Shown here in pieces: positions 53,988 to 61,957 of a DNA stretch of 64,000 nt. Position 1 is the stretch's first letter. Every line of letters starts with the position of its first letter. The notes below the pieces were generated by a model that saw only the letters and a program-made list of their open reading frames with translations, was not told the DNA's origin and searched no databases. The stretch is from an uncultured Bacteroidales bacterium (GTDB taxonomy: Bacteria > Bacteroidota > Bacteroidia > Bacteroidales > Paludibacteraceae): contig ONEZ01000005.1 in assembly GCA_900316995.1 (NCBI GenBank), positions 1 to 64,000 on the forward strand, in the 5' to 3' direction. The position numbers were made by a program, and so were the translations under genes.

Positions 53988-54287
53988 TCACTTGTATTTA
54001 GAATCTATAGTCAGTTGGCCGCCACTAATATCAACCTTATTCACAAGTTGTCCGTCGGCCTCCAATGTCTCAGTTATAGTTCTTTTCCATGCGCTTAAAT
54101 CATGGTCGTTAATAATGTCATTTATTCCGGCTCCAAGCATCGGGAACTCTTTCAGTTCCCCTTTATGAGCCATAAGCAGGAACGCCGTGTTCTGCGATGT
54201 GGTTTCACCAAGGGAGACTCCGCCTCCTTCAATTATCAGGTCAAACCCTGAATCGTCAGATGCTCGTGTGCATTGTAATCCAATCAT
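53988..54287 (-). CDS. Baseplate wedge candidate (gp25/W position)
   Basis: 99 residues from the ATG at 54287, 5 bp after the spike stop; the longer frame to 54359 lies within the spike gene. The sequence is small and acidic. Its place between spike and J-type genes suggests the gp25/W wedge component, but the family match is not certain. Confidence 0.5.
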   Translation of the reverse strand: MIGLQCTRASDDSGFDLIIEGGGVSLGETTSQNTAFLLMAHKGELKEFPMLGAGINDIINDHDLSAWKRTITETLEADGQLVNKVDISGGQLTIDSKYK

Positions 54288-54292
54288 TGCTA

Positions 54293-54850
54293 TCAATGTT
54301 TTATCTTGGTGTTCTCTATGTCGCTTTTTTGTGTAATTGTCAGCTGTGAGCCAGCCCATGCTGATAAGGCACCTTTAAGTGCCGTTCCCCCGTCTTGAAC
54401 CACTGGAGACCAGCTAGTAACAGCACTCTTCAAATTGTTTATGTCATTCTCTAGGTTGTTAAGTTTCTGTGTCAGTGCCTGTGCCTTTACCAAACCGTCA
54501 AGGTTTCCTCCGTTTAGTATTATACCGTTATTGTCAATATCAATTGTCGTGTTCCCTGCTTTTATTTCAATTTTCTCCACCTCTGACATGGAAAGCACAA
54601 CCAAATCTCTCAGTCTTCCAGCGCTTAAGTCATATACAAGCACCATACTTCCAATCTTAGGGGTGAGCAATACTTTATCCTCCTTATCATTCACCACTGC
54701 ACGCAGACGCACATCCTCTAACCTAAGACTTCCTATCATAACAGTACACTTGTAACCGTTACAGCTCACAACCTTGGCAACCCTTAGCCATGACAATTCT
54801 TTGCCAGCTATCTCTCTGATTGCGTCCTTTATTTTTGAATAGATGTCCAT
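54293..54850 (-). CDS. Baseplate spike protein (gpV-like)
   Basis: 185 residues. An N-terminal OB-like region carries KVLLTPKIGSMVLVYDLSAGRL near 60-82. A beta-helix-like segment follows with GNTTIDIDNNGIILNGGNL near 98-117, the typical spike tip pattern. It should form the membrane-piercing point. Confidence 0.75.
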   Translation of the reverse strand: MDIYSKIKDAIREIAGKELSWLRVAKVVSCNGYKCTVMIGSLRLEDVRLRAVVNDKEDKVLLTPKIGSMVLVYDLSAGRLRDLVVLSMSEVEKIEIKAGNTTIDIDNNGIILNGGNLDGLVKAQALTQKLNNLENDINNLKSAVTSWSPVVQDGGTALKGALSAWAGSQLTITQKSDIENTKIKH

Positions 54851-54868
54851 AACTAACTATTTGTACTG

Positions 54869-55834
54869 TCAGACTCTACGTCCAAGTGTTACCTTTCTAA
54901 CTCCACCGGCGGAACCAAATTCCACCTCCGTTGATACCACGTAATACGTGCCCGTTTTCATAGGATATTCTGCATCCCTTATCATCACTTTGTACGTCGG
55001 TTCAACGTATGGCTCCAGCCATCCCGTTATGCTTCCCTCATACCCATCATAACACCACAGATTAAACTCACTCATTGCTGCAGTTCTGGCGCTGGCCACA
55101 TCACTTGCGGCAATGGTCTTATGCTTTGTCGTCCCATGGGGGCTGCCGTATTGCACGGTTTTGTTTTCTCCGTCAGGCATCAGGCATGTGACCTCTACGC
55201 TGATGTTCTTATCTGTCGCTTTTACATACTTCAAATCACTCTTCTCTACATTCACAGCAAAGTCATACACAACCGGGACAGCATTCCTTATCTGGCTATA
55301 TGGTGCATGAATGTGCAGCACATCTTCCGCAAAATATATGTTAGCCTTTGTCTCTTCCTGAACCTGTTTGAGCACATCTATTGCGCTGGCCTTGTAAAAC
55401 GTGAACTTCTCATAATTAAAATCATAGTCACAAACCACGTTGTATATTTTACCCGATGTGGCACTTACCTGTGAACTCACCTTTTGAAGCAGAGCCTTCA
55501 GGCTGATGTTGGATAGTTGTATGTCATCAAGAGGAACACGCCACAGATATAGGGAATCCTCACACTCCAGTGTAATACTTCCATCATCAGTTTGAATGCT
55601 CTTTAAATATCCTTTGAACTCCGTTTTAAGGTCATCGTCATAACCCAGTTTGATTGTCACCTCGTCACCCGTATGTATAAAGCTTTCAATGTCTATGCCG
55701 GCGTTAATATACGTGCCAGGCAGAACAACAATGGCCGTATCAGACAGTGTCTCTACGCTCTTATGTATCTTAACACTATCAATCATGCCAAGTCTCCACG
55801 TGCCCACCGTTATCCTATGGTTCATTGCAAGCAT
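54869..55834 (-). CDS. Baseplate hub protein (gpD / Mu gp44-like)
   Basis: 321 residues. Beta-rich hub-like fold; the block HTGDEVTIKLGYDDDLKTEFKG near 54-76 and the order tape measure, DUF6046-like, hub, spike fit gpD. It should hold the spike at the tube end. Confidence 0.7.
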   Translation of the reverse strand: MLAMNHRITVGTWRLGMIDSVKIHKSVETLSDTAIVVLPGTYINAGIDIESFIHTGDEVTIKLGYDDDLKTEFKGYLKSIQTDDGSITLECEDSLYLWRVPLDDIQLSNISLKALLQKVSSQVSATSGKIYNVVCDYDFNYEKFTFYKASAIDVLKQVQEETKANIYFAEDVLHIHAPYSQIRNAVPVVYDFAVNVEKSDLKYVKATDKNISVEVTCLMPDGENKTVQYGSPHGTTKHKTIAASDVASARTAAMSEFNLWCYDGYEGSITGWLEPYVEPTYKVMIRDAEYPMKTGTYYVVSTEVEFGSAGGVRKVTLGRRV

Positions 55835-55835
55835 A

Positions 55836-56399
55836 CTATATTGCAGTTAGAAGGTTCTTCTTGTCAAAATCATCACTGGAAGCTTTGATAGAGAACATCT
55901 GATTCTCCATTCCCTTGGTAAAAGGGAACTCATAGCTCTCAATGGCCACTTTGGTTATATTGTATAGTGTGAATATGTCAGCTTTCACCTCAACGCTTTT
56001 ACGTCCCTCGCAATAGGAGCGCAGGCGTAGTATGTCTTCTTCAGGCATCAGACCGTTATATTTGCTAATAAACATGCCCGATATGGTGATAGAGTAATCA
56101 TCCTGGCTCCATAGTTCCTTGACAGTTCCACGCCTCTCTATGTCAGTGTTGGGGACTTTTAGCACGCTGCGCTTGACTATGTTGTTCTTGCCTGAGATTG
56201 AGATAACAGGGTCAATTGGAAAGCACCACCACACCGGTTCCTCTGCCCATTTGATTGCCAGCGGACATATAGAGATAACATTCTGCGTTCCGGCTGATGG
56301 TGGTTCGCTTAATCTTGGGTCAAGAACCGGGACAGGATGTGTCAGAAAGTATGGAGGTGTTCTGAACGGTGTCGCTATGTCAATGTTTGTAACAGCCAT
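55836..56399 (-). CDS. Prophage DUF6046-like protein
   Basis: 187 residues. It resembles proteins I know as DUF6046 in Bacteroidetes prophages (VPNTDIERRGTVKELWSQDD near 88). It lies between the tape measure and the hub, so it is probably a tail-end or baseplate part. Confidence 0.6.
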   Translation of the reverse strand: MAVTNIDIATPFRTPPYFLTHPVPVLDPRLSEPPSAGTQNVISICPLAIKWAEEPVWWCFPIDPVISISGKNNIVKRSVLKVPNTDIERRGTVKELWSQDDYSITISGMFISKYNGLMPEEDILRLRSYCEGRKSVEVKADIFTLYNITKVAIESYEFPFTKGMENQMFSIKASSDDFDKKNLLTAI

Positions 56400-56402
56400 G
56401 TG

Positions 56403-58187
56403 TTAGATGCTTGTCTGTACCATGCCTAACACCTGATACAGGCACTCGGCAAATGTTTTCTCAATGTCATTCTTATTCTCGCTTACAGCGCCACTGAATG
56501 TGACCTGACGTATCATATCACCAATGTTTATGTGAACCTCGGTATTCCTGGTCCCACCAGTGGCCACCGCCTCCGTGGCCTTTGATGATTCCTGTGACAG
56601 ACTGTTAAGTGACATACCGCCGCCACCTGAATTTGTGGCCGCTATCAACTGGTCGTTTACACCCAAAGCGGCGGCAGCAGATTCACTTTTAATGCCGCTC
56701 TTCCATCCAAGGGATGAGAAGCCCTCGGTTATTGCGTTTTTAGCTTTCAGAGCGTTGTCAAGCACTGATTTGGCACCGTCTGTTATAGCCTTCTGGCGTT
56801 TCTCAATGTCTGCGTTTATAGATTCAATAGCAGCTCTGTTCTCATCGCTGTCACCCAGTCCGCACTCCTCCTTGAATTTGTACCAGCCCAGTTTTATCTT
56901 ATCAAGCCCCATTAAAAAACCGTTGATGTAGGTGTCAAAATATAATTTGACAGCATCCACAAAGGCATAGAAGCTGAACTTCATAAAACTAACCACTCCG
57001 TCCCATAGTTTTCCAAGACCTGTAATATGGTTACACAGATAGATTATCACACCTACCAAGGCCACAATGCCGGCTATAATCAGACCTATTGGATTGGCAG
57101 TCATTACAGCATTGAGTACGGCCTGTGCTCCTGCCCATAGTGTGGTTGCGGTTTTAACCACACCTTCCCAGACAATGAGCGCCTGAAGAGCTATGTTTTG
57201 AGCCTGGACTGCGATGGTCACAGCGGCAATTGCTTCAGCCATACCCATCCAGATGGGTAGAGTGTCAATAATGAAATCATACATTCTTCTCAAGAATGAG
57301 AGAAGCCCGGAAAAGGCATTCGCCACGTCTGTAACCACGGCCACTATAACATCCTGCTTTGATTCGATTAGTGATATTGCTTTCTCCGTCAATTGTAGAA
57401 TCTTGCCAATCGCAGGTAACAGTGCGTTCTGAACCCGGACATATAATGCGCCTACACGCTCACGCATATCTCCAATGCTGTTTGCCACTTGGCGCATCCT
57501 ACCTTCAGGCGTTTGCGCAAGAGCCTCATTCACACCACCCACGGCACTTGACACAACATCTGCAAGTGTTGCCGCACGCTGCTCTTCAGTCCCAAACTTT
57601 AGTATCTGAGCTTGCGCCTCAGTAAACTTGTACCCGTAACGGCTAAGTGCGCCTACCTGACCGTCCATAACCTTTCCCATCATAGTGGCTATGTTCACGG
57701 CACTCTCCTGACTTGCGTTAAGCCCGTATTGCTGCGCCACCATGTCATTCATTACCGGGATGAGTTTCTGGAGTGTCTCAGTCTTGCCAAGATATGTGCC
57801 CAGTTCCTGTGCGCCGGCCAACTGTACTTCGTCACCTATAACACCAAGGCGCTGCTGTGCGGAAGCCAATTCTTTAATGCTTGCAATTTCAGCGTCAGAG
57901 GCGGCCATGGTGTTGCGCATAACAGTGGCAAGCTTTGTCTCCGCTTGAATCTGTGCGGAATTAGCCTGCTCAAATGCGCTCATTGTGCTGATGACCGTTC
58001 CAACTATGGTACTCATAGCCTGGAATATGTTGTTAATCTTAAACGCCGCACTGTTCAGCCTCTCCAGCAGACCCGTTGTTTTGGAGGCATCAACAGAAAC
58101 CTTGTTGAGCGCACGGTCTATCTGGGCTATACCTGTGTACGCATTCCCATTAAGATTAATTGTAAATTGCAGGATATTGTTTGCCAT
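56403..58187 (-). CDS. Tail tape measure protein
   Basis: 594 residues: long helical N-terminal half, two hydrophobic segments (about 310-335 and 365-385, ANPIGLIIAGIVALVGVIIY), and a variable C-terminal half. Its length would set the tail length; at about 1.5 A per residue this gives a tail near 90 nm. The tail assembly chaperone gene upstream is the usual neighbour. Confidence 0.88.
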   Translation of the reverse strand: MANNILQFTINLNGNAYTGIAQIDRALNKVSVDASKTTGLLERLNSAAFKINNIFQAMSTIVGTVISTMSAFEQANSAQIQAETKLATVMRNTMAASDAEIASIKELASAQQRLGVIGDEVQLAGAQELGTYLGKTETLQKLIPVMNDMVAQQYGLNASQESAVNIATMMGKVMDGQVGALSRYGYKFTEAQAQILKFGTEEQRAATLADVVSSAVGGVNEALAQTPEGRMRQVANSIGDMRERVGALYVRVQNALLPAIGKILQLTEKAISLIESKQDVIVAVVTDVANAFSGLLSFLRRMYDFIIDTLPIWMGMAEAIAAVTIAVQAQNIALQALIVWEGVVKTATTLWAGAQAVLNAVMTANPIGLIIAGIVALVGVIIYLCNHITGLGKLWDGVVSFMKFSFYAFVDAVKLYFDTYINGFLMGLDKIKLGWYKFKEECGLGDSDENRAAIESINADIEKRQKAITDGAKSVLDNALKAKNAITEGFSSLGWKSGIKSESAAAALGVNDQLIAATNSGGGGMSLNSLSQESSKATEAVATGGTRNTEVHINIGDMIRQVTFSGAVSENKNDIEKTFAECLYQVLGMVQTSI

Positions 58188-58189
58188 AG

Positions 58190-58220
58190 TTGTTTTTCTA
58201 CAAATTAATTGTTATCTTTG
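58190..58220 (+). promoter_or_regulatory. Opposite-strand promoter inside the tail operon
   Basis: TTG at 58190-58192, 20 bp, TATCTTTG at 58213-58220. It points against the structural operon and lies 4 bp before the ATG of the small membrane protein, so transcripts may be leaderless. Confidence 0.7.
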
Positions 58221-58224
58221 CCGT

Positions 58225-58464
58225 ATGAAGATACTTTTTGTCATAGTTCTGATCGTGTTGCTTTCTCCGGTTGCATTCTTTATTTTTGCAATCCTGGCGA
58301 ATGTGTTCCTTCTGGCCACTGGCAGAATGACAAAGGATGAATTGTCTAAGAAGGTTTCTGATTACAGAAAAAGCCATTCATCAAAAAGATCCACACGTAA
58401 GTGTTCTTCCTGTGACTTCCTTTCCTATCCTTCCCCTCTTAATGAATGGAGCCTTTGGAATTAG
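58225..58464 (+). CDS. Small membrane protein on the opposite strand (moron candidate)
   Basis: 79 residues. The first 32 are strongly hydrophobic (ILFVIVLIVLLSPVAFFIFA and on), then a basic tail with KDELSKKVSDYRKSHSSK and a CSSC pair. It fills the 251-bp gap between the tape measure start and the chaperone end, where no leftward gene exists, and has its own well-spaced promoter. Such single-gene, own-promoter inserts are called morons and are often expressed in lysogens. No function can be named. Confidence 0.65.
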   Translation: MKILFVIVLIVLLSPVAFFIFAILANVFLLATGRMTKDELSKKVSDYRKSHSSKRSTRKCSSCDFLSYPSPLNEWSLWN

Positions 58465-58636
58465 CCTTGGTGTTAGCTTTGGCCTCCTCTGTTCTTATCC
58501 ACTCCAGTTCTTTTATACGCATTGCCCATTCTTCGTCGCTTAGGCTGTCGGGGTCGGAGATGTGCATATAGTAACGCAGTTGTGCGTTAATCTTACGTAT
58601 GCCATCTCCGTCACCAACCTCGGCAGCCTCTAAAGC
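58439..58636 (-). CDS. Frameshift extension of the tail assembly chaperone (GT-like)
   Basis: The -1 frame is open for 65 codons from the slip site to the TAA at 58439. It has no start codon suited for independent translation and reads like real coding sequence (SDPDSLSDEEWAMRIKELEW). Joined to the upstream frame it makes a 161-residue protein. This is the counterpart of lambda GT, which recruits tube subunits to the tape measure. Confidence 0.85.
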   Translation of the reverse strand, partial: ALEAAEVGDGDGIRKINAQLRYYMHISDPDSLSDEEWAMRIKELEWIRTEEAKANTKANSKGSIH

Positions 58637-58923
58637 TTTTTTATCTCCGCCTCCTTTATTTGAATAATGTCAGCGAGCTTTGTTGATGCAGAAAGGAATA
58701 GGTAATCGTCCTCCCTTATCTCCTCATCACCATCCAGCCATGATTCATTCAGAATAACTTCATTGAACTTAAGAGGGTTCTCCTTTGCCGCCATAGACGC
58801 AAATCCTAATGCCTTTCGTGATGGCTTTTTTACGTAGCAGCACTTGTCTTCCACGGTGATTTGAAACACATCGCCATGCTTGGCTTTTAGAGCCGCCAGC
58901 TGCTCCTTTGATAATTCTTTCAT
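58630..58923 (-). CDS. Tail assembly chaperone (gpG-like)
   Basis: 97 residues, acidic and helical, ending IIQIKEAEIKKL. It lies between the tube and tape measure genes, the position of gpG in long-tailed phages. A slippery A AAA AAG ends the frame two codons before its stop. Confidence 0.85.
   Translation of the reverse strand: MKELSKEQLAALKAKHGDVFQITVEDKCCYVKKPSRKALGFASMAAKENPLKFNEVILNESWLDGDEEIREDDYLFLSASTKLADIIQIKEAEIKKL
58636..58642 (-). promoter_or_regulatory. -1 ribosomal frameshift slip site
   Basis: On the minus strand the sequence is A AAA AAG in the 0 frame, the canonical XXXYYYZ heptamer, followed by CTT TAG in the 0 frame and GCT TTA GAG in the -1 frame. Confidence 0.85.
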
Positions 58924-58936
58924 AACTTGATAGTGT

Positions 58937-59377
58937 TTAATTGCCTACATTATACTGTATGTCCGTACAGATGAACGGCAGACTAATCTCCATAAACTTG
59001 TCTCCTTGGTTGAGTGCTTTGGCGTTCTCAGTGAACTGGATGCCATAAAGGCGGTCTGTTGTCATAACAGCTGCAGGATCCTGTAGAGGATTACCATAAC
59101 AAACCACAGCATTCATACTTAATCCAAGTATTGAACTTCTGCCGGTACTGGCTTTTGCGGCCAGAATTAGAGTCTCCAGCTCAGACTGGGTCAATTTCAT
59201 CTCACCTTCGTAACCAATATTGCCTTTCTGAATACTAAGAGGTTTATTGCCTTTGCCGTAGAGAAGTTCCTTCTCCTGTTTCTCTTTGTAGCTTATGCCA
59301 CGTAATCCGCAGACATCACGCCCGCCGAGAATCAGTGACACATCTGCAAACTCGTATTCTCTTCCATTTATTATCAT
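58937..59377 (-). CDS. Tail tube protein
   Basis: 146 residues, about the usual size of a tube protein (XkdM-like). Placed between sheath and chaperone. Beta-rich sequence with the block GNIGYEGEMKLTQSELETL near 52-70. Confidence 0.75.
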   Translation of the reverse strand: MIINGREYEFADVSLILGGRDVCGLRGISYKEKQEKELLYGKGNKPLSIQKGNIGYEGEMKLTQSELETLILAAKASTGRSSILGLSMNAVVCYGNPLQDPAAVMTTDRLYGIQFTENAKALNQGDKFMEISLPFICTDIQYNVGN

Positions 59378-59380
59378 AGC

Positions 59381-60583
59381 TTATTCCTCCGTATTAGTGG
59401 TTATAAAACCAAGTTCTATATCAATGTATTTGGCATAGCCGTATGGCTTCACCTGAATAACCATATTCAGTTTAGAAGTGGCAAGGATGTTCTGCTTAGG
59501 ATTCACATAGCACTTGCAGCCCTTGTCAGACGTGTCTGAAGGATCTGTGCCAAGTTCTCCTGCCGCTGTCATCTCATTGGCAATGGATGCTATCACCTCA
59601 CTCTCTACGCCTTTAGCGTATGCAGGCGAAACATATCCGTCATCTGTTACAGGCACTTCATCATTCACAAACTCGAGCATCGTGTTGTATGCGATTCTGT
59701 AGGCCTTGTCAATGGTTCTGCGACGGGCGATGCTTCTATAGTCATCACTTGTTGCGGTTGCCAGATTGTCATCCGCTATGAAATAGCCTGACTTTCCGGT
59801 GAATGTCCTGAATGTGATGTAACCTTTGTCATTGACGGTCTCCACATTGGCCACTGACGGGTCATCATCATCAATAAAGAGTGACATAACCGGCAACGCT
59901 CCGTCTCTTACACGGCCTATGTGGCGATGTACGGGACAGGCGGCTATCTGACCGGCCACAAGGGCTACTGCAGCACCTTCACTCTCCTTGACAGTATCGC
60001 CCAGAACCACACCTACACGGTTGTAGTTGAATGTTGTAAGGTCTGCCAGTTCTGTGATATTCTCTTTCGCATAGCCACGTGCGGCGAGCAGAACAAACAA
60101 CGGAGCAAAACGTGAATCCGTGGCCCACTCTGCAAGCTGCTGAGCTTTCTGAGCCGCCACAAGCACATCGCTATCCAGTCCGTCTTCAATATCAGCCTCG
60201 TATGCTGCAGCTGGCTTGTGAGCCACGGCTATAAAGCGGATGCGACCGTTGGCGAGTAGAATGAGCTTCTTGGCGTAAGCGTTCTCCTTATCCACCGCAT
60301 CGGACGGTTTCACACTGTCTGCCACACCCATAAGCCAAAGCTCCGCACCGTCACCAGCTGCGTCATAGAACTCCTTGATATGCTTGTATGCAAATGCGTT
60401 GTTCGTGCTATTCAGACCGAGAGTCGCAAGGTCTGACATCTGATGAATAATATAGCCGTTGCCAAGCACGAATGTGTCCGACACTGCAGCTGCTGTGACT
60501 ATAAGTCCGGCCACGCAGTCAGCAGAGGGAGCAACAGTGCCTAAGGCACCGTTGCTGAAGTTTATCTTTACTCTTGGTAACAT
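59381..60583 (-). CDS. Tail sheath protein (DUF2586-like)
   Basis: 400 residues. It opens LPRVKINFSNGALGTV and has the family end VIQVKPYGYAKYIDIELGF. I match it by memory to DUF2586, the sheath-like protein of Bacteroidetes prophages. Its presence makes this a contractile-tail phage. Confidence 0.8.
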   Translation of the reverse strand: MLPRVKINFSNGALGTVAPSADCVAGLIVTAAAVSDTFVLGNGYIIHQMSDLATLGLNSTNNAFAYKHIKEFYDAAGDGAELWLMGVADSVKPSDAVDKENAYAKKLILLANGRIRFIAVAHKPAAAYEADIEDGLDSDVLVAAQKAQQLAEWATDSRFAPLFVLLAARGYAKENITELADLTTFNYNRVGVVLGDTVKESEGAAVALVAGQIAACPVHRHIGRVRDGALPVMSLFIDDDDPSVANVETVNDKGYITFRTFTGKSGYFIADDNLATATSDDYRSIARRRTIDKAYRIAYNTMLEFVNDEVPVTDDGYVSPAYAKGVESEVIASIANEMTAAGELGTDPSDTSDKGCKCYVNPKQNILATSKLNMVIQVKPYGYAKYIDIELGFITTNTEE

Positions 60584-60609
60584 AATCTCTACTGGTGTTT
60601 AATGGTTAT

Positions 60610-61938
60610 TTACGCTTGTGAGGCCATAGCCTGGCTTACTGTAACCTCCTTGGTTACGGATGTGCCCTCAATGCCTATTGTTACAGTCGCGGTACGCGGA
60701 TCTGTAGCTTCAGCATCGTATGCGTATGCTGTGGCCTGCATCTTCACCTTGTTACCTGTAACGGTAAGGGTCAGCCACTCAGCTTCTGTGGTTGCTGTTA
60801 CACCTGCGCCGTTGCTTGTTGCATATACGCGATTTACTGCTGTGCCAGCAGCGGAGAGGGAAACAGTGTCAGCTCCTGTTATTGTAGGAGTAACCTCTGA
60901 ATACACATCAGATACAATGGCACCGATGGCCTCATTTTTAAGAGGCAGGCAGATGAAGTAATGACGTAGGTTGTAACGCCACTCCTGAGTCTGTGTGTCT
61001 GGCTCGTCTACGTATGCCTTTGTCTCACCTGTAGCCTTCATCATACGTGGAGCGTAGAATGCAACGGAGGCATTGCGGTCACCACTGCCGGCTGTCTGCC
61101 CGAAGGTCTTCTTTGTCAGGTTACTTACAGTATAGAGAGGAGAATCCACAAACTCGTAGATTTCAAATCCGTACATATTAGCTATCTCACCTGTGGTTGT
61201 GTTGTTGTAACGCTGGGCGAATGTCTTGTCCTGGATAAGTAGGTCGTTTACATGCTCTGGACAAAGCACAAGAATACGTCCTGCTGTAGGAACTTTCATC
61301 TTGTCAAACTTCTCCTTCAGGGCTATAATATCATCAACAACCATACGTCTGCGGGTTCCGTCTGCAGCACCAGTGGTTAGCAATACAGGTGTATTTGTGG
61401 TGTTGCCAGAAGGGGCGAGTGCATGTAATGCCTTGGAGTATTTAGTCTCATCAACCTTGTCACGATGGCGCTCAATCACACTGCCAATCTTATCATAGCT
61501 CAGACCTCTTGCCTCGTCATCAGTAATTTTTGTGGCTTTTGTCTGATACTTGTCCAATCCTATAGCCTTATCTGCGTCATCAAGTGTTTCAACACCCAAT
61601 GGGTATGTGGTGTTATTGATAAGCACTGTTGGATCTCCACCCAAATCTACAAACTGTATAGTGTTATTCTTTGCGACCTGTGAGTCAAATGAACGTATTT
61701 TGTTCAACCATCCAATGCTCTTTAGCGAGTTGCGGAAAGCTTTTATGGTTTCACCTGTCCAGATTTCAGTATAGAGACCTGCTCTCAGACCCTCAATCCC
61801 TAAAAATGGGGACGCCACCGCTACGGCGTTGAGCGTTACCGCACCAATCCAAGGTGCCATTCCTACCATAGCGGAAAGAGTTCCGCCAACAAGGCAGTTT
61901 ACAACAACTGCCAATAAAAGAACAATAAACTTTTTCAT
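60610..61938 (-). CDS. Major capsid protein with C-terminal BACON-like domain
   Basis: 442 residues from the ATG at 61938. The first 23 are a hydrophobic signal-peptide-like segment (MKKFIVLLLAVVVNCLV). A HK97-like shell protein covers about 45-340 (YTEIWTGETIKAFR, NNTTYPLGVETLDD, LDKYQTKATKITDDEARGLSYDK). Residues about 350-442 form a BACON-like Ig domain: ATSNGAGVTATTEAEWLTL and the strand EVTVSQ at the end. Confidence 0.85.
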   Translation of the reverse strand: MKKFIVLLLAVVVNCLVGGTLSAMVGMAPWIGAVTLNAVAVASPFLGIEGLRAGLYTEIWTGETIKAFRNSLKSIGWLNKIRSFDSQVAKNNTIQFVDLGGDPTVLINNTTYPLGVETLDDADKAIGLDKYQTKATKITDDEARGLSYDKIGSVIERHRDKVDETKYSKALHALAPSGNTTNTPVLLTTGAADGTRRRMVVDDIIALKEKFDKMKVPTAGRILVLCPEHVNDLLIQDKTFAQRYNNTTTGEIANMYGFEIYEFVDSPLYTVSNLTKKTFGQTAGSGDRNASVAFYAPRMMKATGETKAYVDEPDTQTQEWRYNLRHYFICLPLKNEAIGAIVSDVYSEVTPTITGADTVSLSAAGTAVNRVYATSNGAGVTATTEAEWLTLTVTGNKVKMQATAYAYDAEATDPRTATVTIGIEGTSVTKEVTVSQAMASQA

Positions 61939-61957
61939 GTTGTGTAATTTTTTATGG

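Noticed and set aside
57612-58208. A 198-codon open frame on the plus strand opposite the tape measure gene
   Set aside because: It mirrors the tape measure coding strand, shows no family resemblance, and only its last part reaches the real promoter and small gene at 58190-58464.
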